From Prochlorococcus sp. AG-347-J20 (lineage in GTDB: Bacteria; Cyanobacteriota; Cyanobacteriia; PCC-6307; Cyanobiaceae), in the NCBI GenBank assembly GCA_003281485.1, contig QCBW01000001.1:62001-126000 (forward strand): a stretch of 64,000 nt of DNA, written 5' to 3'. Made by a program: the position numbers and the translations under genes. Of the stretch, positions 1 to 7,832 are shown one piece after another. The notes below the pieces were generated by a model. That model was not told the DNA's origin, did not search any database, and saw nothing but the letters and a program-made list of their open reading frames with translations. The first letter of the stretch is position 1. Every line of letters starts with the position of its first letter.

Positions 1-212
1 TTATTTGAAAGTTCCTTTAAAGTTTCTGCTTTTCCTTCTTTAATTACGTTATTTTTTAGTTCAATAATTTTAACAGGCTCTTCTTTAAATAAGCTATCTT
101 TTGTCTCTTCAGTTTTAATTCCAAACTTACCTTTTATAAAATTGGCTATAAAAATAAGAACAGGTACATGGGCTAGACCACCTATTACTATTCTTGTTTC
201 TGAATAAGCCAT
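1..212 (-). CDS. Small membrane-anchored hypothetical protein, 3' end outside the window
   Basis: The frame opens with ATG at 212 on the minus strand and is still open at base 1 after 70 codons, so the C-terminus lies outside the window. The product starts MAYSETRIVIGG, has one hydrophobic segment at about residues 8-25 and then a charged Lys/Glu-rich tail. This fits a small single-span membrane protein. I do not recognise the family and infer no function. Confidence 0.6.
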   Translation of the reverse strand, partial: MAYSETRIVIGGLAHVPVLIFIANFIKGKFGIKTEETKDSLFKEEPVKIIELKNNVIKEGKAETLKELSN

Positions 213-353
213 TTAATAGTTAAAAATTCTGAGATATTTAAGCATAAATTTAATTTTTAAATTCGTTTTATTAAGCTAATAAATATTAGTATTCATTTCT
301 TGATTCGTAGATCAAAAATCTTGCTATTAATTGAGTAGAGACTTTTTTATCAA

Positions 354-443
354 ATGCCATTAGACGTATTTCTAATGAACATGTGTGTTGTAGTTATAGC
401 TCTGCTTATCAGAAGAGAAATCAAACTTAAGAAGGCTAGATAG
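354..443 (+). CDS. Putative 29-residue membrane micropeptide
   Basis: An ATG at 354 opens 29 codons ending in TAG at 441. The product is a hydrophobic stretch (about residues 6-19) followed by a basic tail with RRE and KLKK, the usual shape of a single-span thylakoid or plasma-membrane peptide with a positive inside end. A second micropeptide frame begins three bases after the stop, which supports a two-gene unit. No family is recognised, and a frame this short could be chance. Confidence 0.4.
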   Translation: MPLDVFLMNMCVVVIALLIRREIKLKKAR

Positions 444-446
444 ATT

Positions 447-566
447 ATGAAGACACAAATTTTAAAAGAGCAATACATTCCAAATATTCATGCAATTACC
501 CTTTTACTATTGCTTCTTTTATGTCTGTGGTTACCTCTAGCACTCAGATTCCTATTAATAATTTAG
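447..566 (+). CDS. Putative 39-residue membrane micropeptide
   Basis: An ATG at 447 follows the stop of the preceding micropeptide after three bases and opens 39 codons to TAG at 564. The N-terminal 15 residues are polar. The rest is a long Leu-rich helix with seven consecutive leucines near residues 19-25. Tight spacing to the upstream frame and the clear transmembrane composition support translation. Function is unknown. Confidence 0.42.
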   Translation: MKTQILKEQYIPNIHAITLLLLLLLCLWLPLALRFLLII

Positions 567-594
567 TCGAACTAGTTAGTTAATACCCTTATCC

Positions 595-1029
595 TTAAAC
601 TCTGCTATAACCAAATTTTGTTTTAAAGATCTTATATGGAACTCCTGTTCCGTTCATGGCTTCAATAACTTTATCTCCCACAGTTCCGTAAAATTCAACA
701 GAAAGATCAGACCCCAGTTCAGCATGAGCCTCAAGATAAACACCTAATGCTGGATTAGCTAAATGAGCTAGTAAAGCATCATCATTTTTATAAACTTCTG
801 ACCATACGAAACGAAGAGGATCATCAGGATCTTGATCAAAAGTATGATGGAGCATTCCTGGTTCGTAAGCTTCAACAGCTTTATCTGTCTTATCTGCAAT
901 TTCTAAGTATTCTGCAACCTTATCTTCCTTAACTTTAAGTTTCGCAAGAAGCATAAATGGAGTATCTGATCCAAAACTAGACATAAAAAAAAGACTCTTG
1001 CGAGCCTGAGTGATGGGGATCTCCATCAT
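595..1029 (-). CDS. Antibiotic biosynthesis monooxygenase (ABM/YgiN-like) domain protein
   Basis: The 144-residue product has the dimeric alpha/beta-barrel ABM signature from about residue 25: a first strand MLLAKLKVKEDK, a helix, then PGMLHHTFDQDPDDP and FVWSEVYKNDDALLAHL. ABM proteins include small oxygenases acting on quinols or haem and many members of unknown role, so the substrate cannot be called. The start is uncertain: ATGATG at 1024-1029 gives the full length, and an internal Met at residue 16 (984) is nearer the domain. The codons around the start include an 11-base stretch complementary to the loop of a putative RNA just upstream (1123-1133). Confidence 0.7.
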   Translation of the reverse strand: MMEIPITQARKSLFFMSSFGSDTPFMLLAKLKVKEDKVAEYLEIADKTDKAVEAYEPGMLHHTFDQDPDDPLRFVWSEVYKNDDALLAHLANPALGVYLEAHAELGSDLSVEFYGTVGDKVIEAMNGTGVPYKIFKTKFGYSRV

Positions 1030-1084
1030 GACAAATTAATTAGAAACAAACAACTCCATCAATAGTTAATTTTTATTACTTACA

Positions 1085-1174
1085 AACACCATATGTAGTG
1101 CTAGGATTTTATTAAATGCCGGGTGATGGGGATTATCCCGCTTTTTGACTGGGGCGAAGCTATCGCCCTTTTTT
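1085..1174 (+). ncRNA. Candidate small RNA with two hairpins
   Basis: No plus-strand gene leads into this stretch, yet it carries two hairpins, each followed by a T-run. Hairpin 1 pairs CGGG (1120-1123) with CCCG (1137-1140) and precedes TTTTT. Hairpin 2 (GGGCGA/TCGCCC, 1152-1168) precedes TTTTTT. The loop of hairpin 1 contains TGATGGGGAT, complementary to codons 4-7 of the adjacent minus-strand ABM gene. The 5' end is a guess and no clear promoter was identified. It does not match a cyanobacterial RNA family that I can name. Confidence 0.35.
1152..1174 (+). terminator. Rho-independent terminator, plus strand
   Basis: A six-base-pair GC-rich stem, GGGCGA (1152-1157) with TCGCCC (1163-1168), has a five-base loop and is followed directly by six T residues. 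On the minus strand the stem is not followed by a T-run, so it acts on a plus-strand transcript although no plus-strand gene is close upstream. Confidence 0.7.
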
Positions 1175-1328
1175 ATCGGTATAACTTTCTAATAGCTTCT
1201 TGTTGTTCTTTTTTTTTAATTTCTTCAGCATCATTAACAGGACAAGTATTCTGATTAAGTGATAAGAAAAAAGCACTTTTTTTAAAACTTTTGAATATTA
1301 GGAGTCAACAATAAACGTTTCATTGCTT

Positions 1329-1820
1329 TTATTTACTAAATTGCTCAAACATACTTAAATACTGCAGAGGAAACACTCTGGTCAAATTTTCTACTCTCTC
1401 ATCATCCAATAAAACACCCTCTGGTAATTTCTTAACTAACTTTGGAATAGCTTTTTTTGTTTCCTTTCTGCAGAAATTAATTCTATAGGTAGCTTCTTCT
1501 TTTATATTCGTTTTAATTAATCCATCTTTTTCAAGCATTGATCTTAAATCAAGATTATTTCCTTTCAAAAGAGCAATTAAAACAGTATTAGAAATTTTTA
1601 AAGCTTCCGTAGGTTCTTTATCTTTGTTTATTCCAAATATCCATGTACATGCACCAACCCCTAATGCTCTTGCAATACAATCATCATTTCCAATTTCATC
1701 ACAAGGTAATCTAAAAGACTCTTCAATTTTTTTTATATCATAACCATTCTCACCTTCTGGAAAACCAGCTTGAGCAGAAAAAGGAAATAATAATATTGCA
1801 GTAACAATTAAGCTTTTCAC
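1329..1820 (-). CDS. Secreted hypothetical protein with signal peptide
   Basis: The 163-residue product begins with a typical signal peptide: Lys2, a hydrophobic core, and FSAQAG as a probable cleavage site near residue 18. The mature part has Cys residues near 39, 48, 57, 61 and 116, consistent with an exported, possibly disulphide-bonded protein. The start codon is GTG at 1820, immediately after the TAA of the upstream gene (TAAGTG junction), which suggests translational coupling. No family is recognised. Confidence 0.65.
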   Translation of the reverse strand: MKSLIVTAILLFPFSAQAGFPEGENGYDIKKIEESFRLPCDEIGNDDCIARALGVGACTWIFGINKDKEPTEALKISNTVLIALLKGNNLDLRSMLEKDGLIKTNIKEEATYRINFCRKETKKAIPKLVKKLPEGVLLDDERVENLTRVFPLQYLSMFEQFSK

Positions 1821-2099
1821 TTAAAAATAACTGGATATAACCGTTGAATCGTAAATATGACCTGCACTCTCAATTAATGGTTTCACTGCTGGATCTTCAA
1901 ACATAGCTATTGATTTACCTTCTTCACCCTGCTCAATAAGAATTACACTTGTTGGATCACCTTTCTTAACACCTTTGTATAAGCAAATAATTCCGCGCTC
2001 TTTATTCATTTGTATATTTTCTTCGCTGTCATAAACCGCAGCCCATTCTTCAAAAGGAACGCTTATTTTGAATGTAAAAACGGTAGTTTCAAGAGACAT
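1821..2099 (-). CDS. DUF3764-like small conserved protein
   Basis: The 92-residue soluble protein has the layout of the picocyanobacterial DUF3764 group: a short strand (TTVFTFKISVPFEEW), a charged helix, then ILIEQGEEGKSIAMFEDPAVKPLIE. The fold is probably ABM-like, a small alpha/beta ferredoxin-type barrel, but no biochemical role is known to me. It is upstream of, and abuts, the secreted protein gene at 1329-1820 and is likely cotranscribed with it. The family call comes from memory of the sequence pattern and needs a profile search. Confidence 0.6.
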   Translation of the reverse strand: MSLETTVFTFKISVPFEEWAAVYDSEENIQMNKERGIICLYKGVKKGDPTSVILIEQGEEGKSIAMFEDPAVKPLIESAGHIYDSTVISSYF

Positions 2100-2228
2100 A
2101 ATAAAAAGGAGCTAGTTGCCATCTATTCTAGATAAACTGTCAATAATCAAGAAAAAACTGGTGGATAAGGTGTTTGTCCATATCATTAATGATGAGTCAA
2201 TTGGTTTACAGATATTCATCAAAGCATC

Positions 2229-2342
2229 TTATCCGAAACCTGGATCAGAGGGACCGTCTATAAAATCCTGAAACTCTTCAGCTAAAATACCCTCCTTTAC
2301 TTCCCAAAAATAATATACATGACCAGTTTTAGTTATGAACAA
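2229..2342 (-). CDS. Possible 37-residue protein with TTG start
   Basis: In an otherwise empty stretch (2100-2425), one minus-strand frame reads like protein: TTG at 2342, then FITKTGHVYYFWEVKEG, and a C-terminus EEFQDFIDGPSDPGFG before TAA at 2229. The acidic and aromatic composition differs from random AT-rich translation. The frame is closed by TAG a few codons upstream of the TTG and has no ATG. It may be a genuine micro-gene or the tail of a lost gene. Confidence 0.35.
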   Translation of the reverse strand: MFITKTGHVYYFWEVKEGILAEEFQDFIDGPSDPGFG

Positions 2343-2431
2343 GCTAAAAATATGGATTATCTAAAAGTTAAGAATGTTAATTTGGTATCACATGTACTGT
2401 TTATATGTTTTTTGAAAGCTATTAATTGGAC

Positions 2432-2614
2432 ATGAGTTACTTTGCTGAACCAAACCATATTGAGTATGATGCATGGTTCGATGAAAACATCGACCCAGTG
2501 GATCTTGTGAATTACTCAGATGAAAAGGAGTTCAGTGATTCGGTACACTTTAAGTTCCATAAGATGTCCACTAGAAATTTAACGATTGGTTCTTCTGATA
2601 ATTTTCACTGGTAA
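2432..2614 (+). CDS. Hypothetical acidic protein, 60 residues
   Basis: The frame can open at TTG 2426, but the ATG at 2432 is the more natural start and gives 60 residues beginning MSYFAEPNHIEYDAWF. The product is strongly acidic in the first half and carries an aromatic-rich end (SSDNFHW). No membrane segment, signal peptide or known domain is visible. Function is unknown. Confidence 0.55.
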   Translation: MSYFAEPNHIEYDAWFDENIDPVDLVNYSDEKEFSDSVHFKFHKMSTRNLTIGSSDNFHW

Positions 2615-2650
2615 TTAAAAGATTTTTCACTCCATAAATATTTATGAATC

Positions 2651-3028
2651 TTACGCAGAATAGGTTCCATCACTTTCTCTTCTTGCATTAGCTAATACAA
2701 TTTCATCTACAACTTTTTCAATCATGTAAGCACTTTTTTTACCAAAACATTTTTCTTTTTTAATACTCTCAAAATCATTTGGGATTAAGTCATTAAGTTC
2801 ACAACAGTCGCATTTAATATCAATTTTCTTACCTCTGAAAACCTCCAAAGCTCTAGAAAAAATCCATTGCTGAACTGAAATACTTTCCCAACTATCAAAA
2901 TTCGACCATTCATCAAAATCCCTATTAAGGATGCCTTTTAATCCATAAGCCTGATTTACATATACTAAGTATGAATCTTTTCTTGGTTCATCATTAATAC
3001 CAATTGTTTTGACAGAATTTTGATTCAT
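2651..3028 (-). CDS. Hypothetical soluble protein, 125 residues
   Basis: An ATG start at 3028 gives a mixed alpha/beta-looking product with a central CDCCELND cluster near residue 75, a possible metal-binding or redox site, and a charged C-terminus ending ARRESDGTYSA. It is flanked by other short hypothetical genes on the same strand. I do not recognise the family. Confidence 0.6.
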   Translation of the reverse strand: MNQNSVKTIGINDEPRKDSYLVYVNQAYGLKGILNRDFDEWSNFDSWESISVQQWIFSRALEVFRGKKIDIKCDCCELNDLIPNDFESIKKEKCFGKKSAYMIEKVVDEIVLANARRESDGTYSA

Positions 3029-3098
3029 TAAATATAGATTGATTGAGTAGCTTTATAAATCTAAAGGATAATTTCAAAAATATAAACAAAAAAATGTC

Positions 3099-3566
3099 TC
3101 AAATAAGATCATTAATTGCTTTATCCAATTTAGAAGTATGATTTGTATTTCTAAGTAATTCGAAATCCTTAAAATCAAAGCCAGGGCCAACACAACAACT
3201 CACTAGAGTAAATTCGCCTGTACTTTTTGCAGCTTGCCAATATCCAGATGGGATCATCTCTACTGGATTATTGGAATCTAAAATTAAATTTCTTATTAAC
3301 TTATTATCATTATCAAGGCACCATAAATTCAGAGGATCGCCCCTTAGATAAATCCAAATTTCATCAGCATTTTTTACTCTGTGCCAAGCACTTTTTGCAT
3401 CTCTCTCCAAAAGATAATAAATTCCCGTAATAAAGTTTCTACTTTGGCCATCTTCTCTTATAAGAGAATTCTCACTCCTTACTATCTCTCTAAACCATCC
3501 ACCTTCAGGATGAGGAGATAAATTAAATTGTTTAATTATTTCTATGTTTTTTTTATTAGGATTCAC
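3099..3566 (-). CDS. Cupin superfamily protein, DUF985 type
   Basis: The 155-residue product matches the Cupin_5/DUF985 pattern: LSPHPEGGWFREIVRS near residue 16, GIYYLLERDAKSAWHRV near residue 48, then DEIWIYLRGDPL, and FTLVSCCVGPGFDFKDFELL near the end. DUF985 proteins are single-domain beta-barrel cupins. Some relatives bind small metabolites or sugars, but the reaction is not established. The length is normal for the family and it appears intact. Confidence 0.85.
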   Translation of the reverse strand: MNPNKKNIEIIKQFNLSPHPEGGWFREIVRSENSLIREDGQSRNFITGIYYLLERDAKSAWHRVKNADEIWIYLRGDPLNLWCLDNDNKLIRNLILDSNNPVEMIPSGYWQAAKSTGEFTLVSCCVGPGFDFKDFELLRNTNHTSKLDKAINDLI

Positions 3567-3648
3567 ATCACAAAAATATCTTATAAATTTCTCTTATATT
3601 TAAAAGGTAACTGAAAATAAATCAAAATAAACTATATTTTCTAAAAGA

Positions 3649-3792
3649 TTAAGCACAAATAACTGACAAATCTACAAAATTTTTATTTTCATCTGCCAGT
3701 TCAGCAATGATTCTATTGAGCCATTCAGAGGTAGTTTCACAATAGCCTACATTTAAAATAGTTTTTTGATTTGCTGTTTCTTCTTTATTCAT
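3649..3792 (-). CDS. Putative 47-residue protein
   Basis: A minus-strand ATG at 3792 opens 47 codons to TAA at 3649, within the otherwise empty gap 3567-3974. The product (MNKEETANQKTILNVGYCET at the start) has balanced codon use, two Cys residues, and an amphipathic helix around EWLNRIIAELADEN. It looks like a real small soluble protein, but no family is recognised. Confidence 0.5.
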   Translation of the reverse strand: MNKEETANQKTILNVGYCETTSEWLNRIIAELADENKNFVDLSVICA

Positions 3793-3974
3793 AGTTGAAG
3801 TATTTTTATATAAACTAGTCTTTAATTAAATCTATGTGAATAAGTCTTAATTACTATCTATTTTAAAAAGTTGTATTTAATACATATTTAAGAACTGCTA
3901 GTAAACAAATAAAATTAAATCGTTGACAAGAAAATGTATACAAGTAAGAGTAGAAAAAATTTATTATTTAACCT

Positions 3975-4160
3975 ATGAATAACATCAAGATTGAGGAATT
4001 GATGAAAGTAAGGTTCGATGGTATTGCTAATAGAATTGGCCAATTAAGCAAAAGGGAAAGTGAGTCTTTATTACTTGAGCATCTTGAGTGGTTGGAGGGA
4101 GGATGGGAAACTGAAGAAATCTTATTTTTGAAAAAGCCATACAGAAAATGGTGGTTCTAA
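3975..4160 (+). CDS. Hypothetical protein, 61 residues
   Basis: An ATG at 3975 gives a compact helical product with a Trp-rich second half (LEWLEGGWETEEI and the C-terminal KWWF). There is no membrane segment or known domain. It is convergent with thiD, 18 bases from the thiD stop. Function is unknown. Confidence 0.6.
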   Translation: MNNIKIEELMKVRFDGIANRIGQLSKRESESLLLEHLEWLEGGWETEEILFLKKPYRKWWF

Positions 4161-4178
4161 CTCTAATTATATAAATAA

Positions 4179-4958
4179 TTAATGATGGCCTAAGGGACCA
4201 GGTCCAGAACCTATTTTATAAGAATTTTCTAAAGATTTTTCTACAAATATTTTCGCTTTTTGTATGGAATCAAATAGATCAAAACCTAAAGCCTTGTAAC
4301 CACAAATAGCAGCACTCAAAGTACAGCCACTGCCGTGGGTATTTTTTGTATTTATAAAATTATTAAATAGCCAATCTTTTCTACCCTTGAAGTCAAGGAA
4401 AAAATCCTTCCCTTTCATATCTTTTAAACCGCCACCTTTTATAAGTACCGCTTTAGCTCCAAGACTAATAATTTTTCTTGCTGAATTTTCGATATCTTCT
4501 TTACTCCTTATTTCTAAACCAGAAAGTAGATTTGCTTCATAAATATTTGGAGTCACCAAATCAGCATTTGGTAATAAGAGTTTTTTATAAGCATTTATAG
4601 CATCATTTTCCAGTAATTTAGAACCAGTTCTTGTAACCATTACTGGGTCAATAATTTTGGTTATTTTGTATGTATTTAATTTTGAAGCAGTATAGTTAAT
4701 TATCCTTTCATTTAATAACATACCAGTTTTTAAGGCATCAATATCAAAATCAGCAAATAAAGTATCTAGCTGATTTAATAAAGTATTCTTCTCTACTGGT
4801 TGAACGCATGTAACCTCTACACTATTTTGTGCGGTAATACATGTAATAACAGAACATCCATGTACTTTAAGGGCCATGAAAGTTCTCAAGTCAGCCTGTA
4901 TGCCTGCTCCACCCCCGGAGTCACTACCGCCTATTGAAAGTGCGATTTTAGAATACAT
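4179..4958 (-). CDS. thiD: Hydroxymethylpyrimidine / phosphomethylpyrimidine kinase
   Basis: ThiD phosphorylates HMP and HMP-P to the pyrophosphate used for thiamine synthesis. The 259-residue length is typical. The N-terminal substrate motif [15 protein letters not shown] lies at residues 10-24, and the ribokinase-fold anion-hole motif [13 protein letters not shown] near residue 206 contains the catalytic-loop Gly-Ser-Gly-Cys. It lies just downstream of tenA on the same strand with a 49-base gap, so the two probably form a thiamine pyrimidine salvage pair. Confidence 0.93.
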   Translation of the reverse strand: MYSKIALSIGGSDSGGGAGIQADLRTFMALKVHGCSVITCITAQNSVEVTCVQPVEKNTLLNQLDTLFADFDIDALKTGMLLNERIINYTASKLNTYKITKIIDPVMVTRTGSKLLENDAINAYKKLLLPNADLVTPNIYEANLLSGLEIRSKEDIENSARKIISLGAKAVLIKGGGLKDMKGKDFFLDFKGRKDWLFNNFINTKNTHGSGCTLSAAICGYKALGFDLFDSIQKAKIFVEKSLENSYKIGSGPGPLGHH

Positions 4959-5007
4959 AATTTATTAAATCGTTTTTGGAAATAGTATAAATAAATTTTA
5001 ATTTAAA

Positions 5008-5631
5008 TCAGAAATCTGAATATGCATTAAAAAATTCTAACTCCAATTCCATAGCTCTCCTGTATAAATATTTGGCCTGATTAATATCATATGTTTCTTT
5101 ATTAATCTCAATAAGATTTTCAAGTGAATCTGCTAGCTTTTCAAAGCTCTCATCAGAATAAGTAATTATCCATTCTTTATATTTAATGTCAAAATCCTCC
5201 TTATACAAACTTTTTCCTATCCAAGAATAAAGTCGCATACATGGAGTCATTGCAAACATTATTTCAACGGAGCTAAGTCTTTTGGAAGTATCATGAAGGA
5301 AATCTGTATAGTGTTTAGTAGCTTTTTTTATATAGTTATTAGACAAATCAATATCCCATTCTTTTGCATACGTTTCATGAAGTATTAACTCCTCTGAAAC
5401 GCCCATTAACAGTTCACTTAACTTCCTTATTGAGTACTTATCTTTTGATTTGGAAACAGCAAGACCATAAGCCTTAGCAAAAGTCTCTAAAAAGAAATAA
5501 TCTTGAGCTAAATATTCTTGAAATATATTTTTAGGGAGACTTCCACTCTTTAAACCTTGAACAAATTTTGTATTTAAACTTAGTAAAGCAATCTCATAAT
5601 TATCCTCCCAAAGTTGTTTTGTAATTGACAT
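5008..5631 (-). CDS. tenA: TenA-family aminopyrimidine aminohydrolase / thiaminase II
   Basis: TenA proteins hydrolyse degraded thiamine pyrimidines to HMP for reuse by ThiD. The 207-residue all-helical sequence keeps the substrate Asp in AQDYFFLETFAKAYG (about residue 44), the nucleophile Cys in MTPCMRLYSWIG (about residue 131), and the C-terminal acidic motif ELEFFNAYSDF. Its position upstream of thiD supports salvage rather than a regulatory role, although the family was first named as a transcription enhancer. Confidence 0.9.
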   Translation of the reverse strand: MSITKQLWEDNYEIALLSLNTKFVQGLKSGSLPKNIFQEYLAQDYFFLETFAKAYGLAVSKSKDKYSIRKLSELLMGVSEELILHETYAKEWDIDLSNNYIKKATKHYTDFLHDTSKRLSSVEIMFAMTPCMRLYSWIGKSLYKEDFDIKYKEWIITYSDESFEKLADSLENLIEINKETYDINQAKYLYRRAMELELEFFNAYSDF

Positions 5632-5747
5632 AGATATTTCCTGAAATGAAAAATAAAGATTTTCTGAAATTATTTGAAAATAATTAGTTATTTAATCAAT
5701 TTACATACAAATTATAATTTTGTTTTTTAGTATAAATCAAAAAATTA

Positions 5748-7241
5748 ATGAAGGATATAAATATTTTATGGTTCAAAAAGGATCTAAGAATAGATGATAA
5801 TGAAGCGCTTCATGAATCTTTAAAAAATAATCTCATCTTACCCATATATATATTTGAACTTGAGTTATGGAATCAAAAAACACATTCATGCAGACAATGG
5901 CAATTTTGTAAGGAAAGTGTATTAGATTTAAGAAATTCATTTAAAGAAAAAGGTCAACCATTAGTAATAAGAACAGGAAATGTAATTGAAATCTTTGAAG
6001 AAATTAGTTCCAAATTTAATATTATAGGTATATATAGCCATCAAGAAACTGGAGATTGGCTTACTTATAAAAGAGATCAAGAAGTTAAATTATGGGCTTC
6101 AAATAAAAAAATAATTTGGAAAGAATATTTACAGTTTTCTGTATTTAGAGGAAATATTAATAGGGATGATTGGTCAAAGAAATGGGCAAAAAATACATCC
6201 AGGGGATTAATTAAAGGCCCATTAAAAATTGATCCAATTGATTTTGATAGTGGGGAAATACCTGACGAAAAAATATTTTCTTTTAAAAAAGATGAATGTA
6301 AAGGGAGATTAAAAGGAGGAAGAAAAAAAGGCCTTGAAAGGATGGAATATTTTTTTAAAGAAAAATTAAAGTCATATTCAAAAGATATTTCAAGCCCAGA
6401 AAAATCTTTTGATAGCTGCTCAAGATTATCTCCTTATATTAGTTGGGGATGTCTTTCATTGAAAGAGATTTTTTATCAAGCAAATTTACATAAAAATAAT
6501 AATTCAAGAATGTTAAAGAGTAGATTAACTTGGCATTGTCATTTTATTCAGAAACTTGAAAGCGAACCAGAATTAGAATTCCAAGATTTCCACCCTTATT
6601 TTCAAAACATTAGAACTAATAAAACTGAATTACTTGTTTTATGGAGTCAAGGCAATACTGGTTTTCCTTTTATAGATGCTTGTATGCGTTCATTAAACTT
6701 TAATGGATGGATTAACTTTAGAATGCGCGCAATGCTCATGTCTTTTGCAAGTTATAATTTGTGGTTACCTTGGCAAGATTCAGGATCAGAATTAGCAAAA
6801 AAGTTTATAGATTATGAGCCTGGAATACATTGGAATCAATGTCAAATGCAATCTGGAACAACCTCTATAAATACCAATAGAATTTACAATCCTATTAAGC
6901 AGGGAAAAGATCATGACCCTAAGGGAGAATTTATAAAAAAATGGGTACCAGAATTAAAAAACGTAACTGATAATTTTATTCATGAGCCTTGGTTACTTTG
7001 CAAATTTAATAATGAAGAATTCTCAAAATTAGAATACATTAAACCAATAGTTGATATTTCTAAAACATCTAGAGAAGCTAGAGAAAAAATTCAAGAAATC
7101 ACACAAAAAAAAGGTTACTGGGACATATCAAAAAAAATCTATTTAAAGCATGGCTCTAGGAAAAAAACAGTAATCAATAAAAGACCTAAAAAAAATAATA
7201 ACAAAAAACAAATCCAATATGAATTAAATTTAGGGATATAA
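5748..7241 (+). CDS. Cryptochrome / DNA photolyase family flavoprotein
   Basis: The 497-residue protein has an N-terminal photolyase antenna domain (ILWFKKDLRIDDNEAL at residues 5-20) and a C-terminal FAD-binding helical domain with SRLSPYISWGCLSLKEI, GFPFIDACMRSLNFNGWINFRMRAM, and NRIYNPIKQGKDHDPKGEFI near residue 380. These are the conserved FAD and DNA-lesion-binding blocks. It probably repairs UV-induced pyrimidine dimers using blue light. The sequence differs from textbook class I CPD enzymes (WHCHFIQKLE where the family usually has WREFY-like residues), so the exact lesion is uncertain. The C-terminal 40 residues are Lys-rich. Confidence 0.82.
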   Translation: MKDINILWFKKDLRIDDNEALHESLKNNLILPIYIFELELWNQKTHSCRQWQFCKESVLDLRNSFKEKGQPLVIRTGNVIEIFEEISSKFNIIGIYSHQETGDWLTYKRDQEVKLWASNKKIIWKEYLQFSVFRGNINRDDWSKKWAKNTSRGLIKGPLKIDPIDFDSGEIPDEKIFSFKKDECKGRLKGGRKKGLERMEYFFKEKLKSYSKDISSPEKSFDSCSRLSPYISWGCLSLKEIFYQANLHKNNNSRMLKSRLTWHCHFIQKLESEPELEFQDFHPYFQNIRTNKTELLVLWSQGNTGFPFIDACMRSLNFNGWINFRMRAMLMSFASYNLWLPWQDSGSELAKKFIDYEPGIHWNQCQMQSGTTSINTNRIYNPIKQGKDHDPKGEFIKKWVPELKNVTDNFIHEPWLLCKFNNEEFSKLEYIKPIVDISKTSREAREKIQEITQKKGYWDISKKIYLKHGSRKKTVINKRPKKNNNKKQIQYELNLGI

Positions 7242-7378
7242 ATTTAATTAATTAATTGATTATTCATATAGAATTAAATCCTCCAAAATTAAAGAATCAG
7301 GTAATGAATTTGGTAAATCCATTTAAAATCCACAGTCTAGTTATCTAAGCTTTAAGGTAGGTTTAATGAGATAAGAAC

Positions 7379-7633
7379 ATGTCAAAACTTGCTAAAGATT
7401 TAAAGTCAACTCCTTTCACAGAAGTAATAGAATTAGAAAAGACCGTTACTCCAGATGTAGAAAAAAGAGTTGATCACATTTTTGTACGAAGAAAGAAAAT
7501 TTGTACTCGTCATCCTGAGAGTTTTGCGACAGAAGAAATTGCAAGATTTGAAGTTGCCTGGCCAGAAGAACCTAAAGAAGAACTAAATGAATCAACTAAA
7601 GTCAATGAAGAGGTTAAAAGCAGTATTTATTAG
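7379..7633 (+). CDS. Hypothetical charged protein, 84 residues
   Basis: An ATG at 7379 gives a soluble, charged product with an internal basic stretch (FVRRKKICTRHPESF, near residues 35-50) and a Glu-rich tail. A second short gene begins two bases after its stop, so the two probably form an operon. No domain is recognised. Confidence 0.6.
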   Translation: MSKLAKDLKSTPFTEVIELEKTVTPDVEKRVDHIFVRRKKICTRHPESFATEEIARFEVAWPEEPKEELNESTKVNEEVKSSIY

Positions 7634-7635
7634 AA

Positions 7636-7809
7636 ATGTCAGATAGATTTGAGTGGGATGATACCAATAGTTCAGGTATATGGTGGAGTACAAATGTAAG
7701 TATTAGAGACGAGTGCATTTTGCTTAAAGAAGATACTCAATGTGAAGATTCTGATATAGTTGAACTTCTTAGAAGTATTGCACAAAATATTGAAGATAAT
7801 GGCCTTTAA
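7636..7809 (+). CDS. Hypothetical acidic protein, 57 residues
   Basis: An ATG at 7636 follows the previous stop after two bases and runs 57 codons to TAA at 7807. The product is acidic, with a GIWWST motif near residue 14 and a helix DIVELLRSIAQNIEDNG at the end. Tight coupling with the upstream gene and protein-like composition support a real gene. Function is unknown. Confidence 0.55.
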   Translation: MSDRFEWDDTNSSGIWWSTNVSIRDECILLKEDTQCEDSDIVELLRSIAQNIEDNGL

Positions 7810-7832
7810 TTTTTAAAGGCATATTCTCTCAA

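Noticed and set aside
1173-1298. Minus-strand frame ending NTCPVNDAEEIKKKEQQEAI and RKLYR
   Set aside because: It reads like protein but has no ATG, GTG or TTG in frame and runs into the T-run of the plus-strand terminator, so I could not support it as a gene. It may be a remnant.
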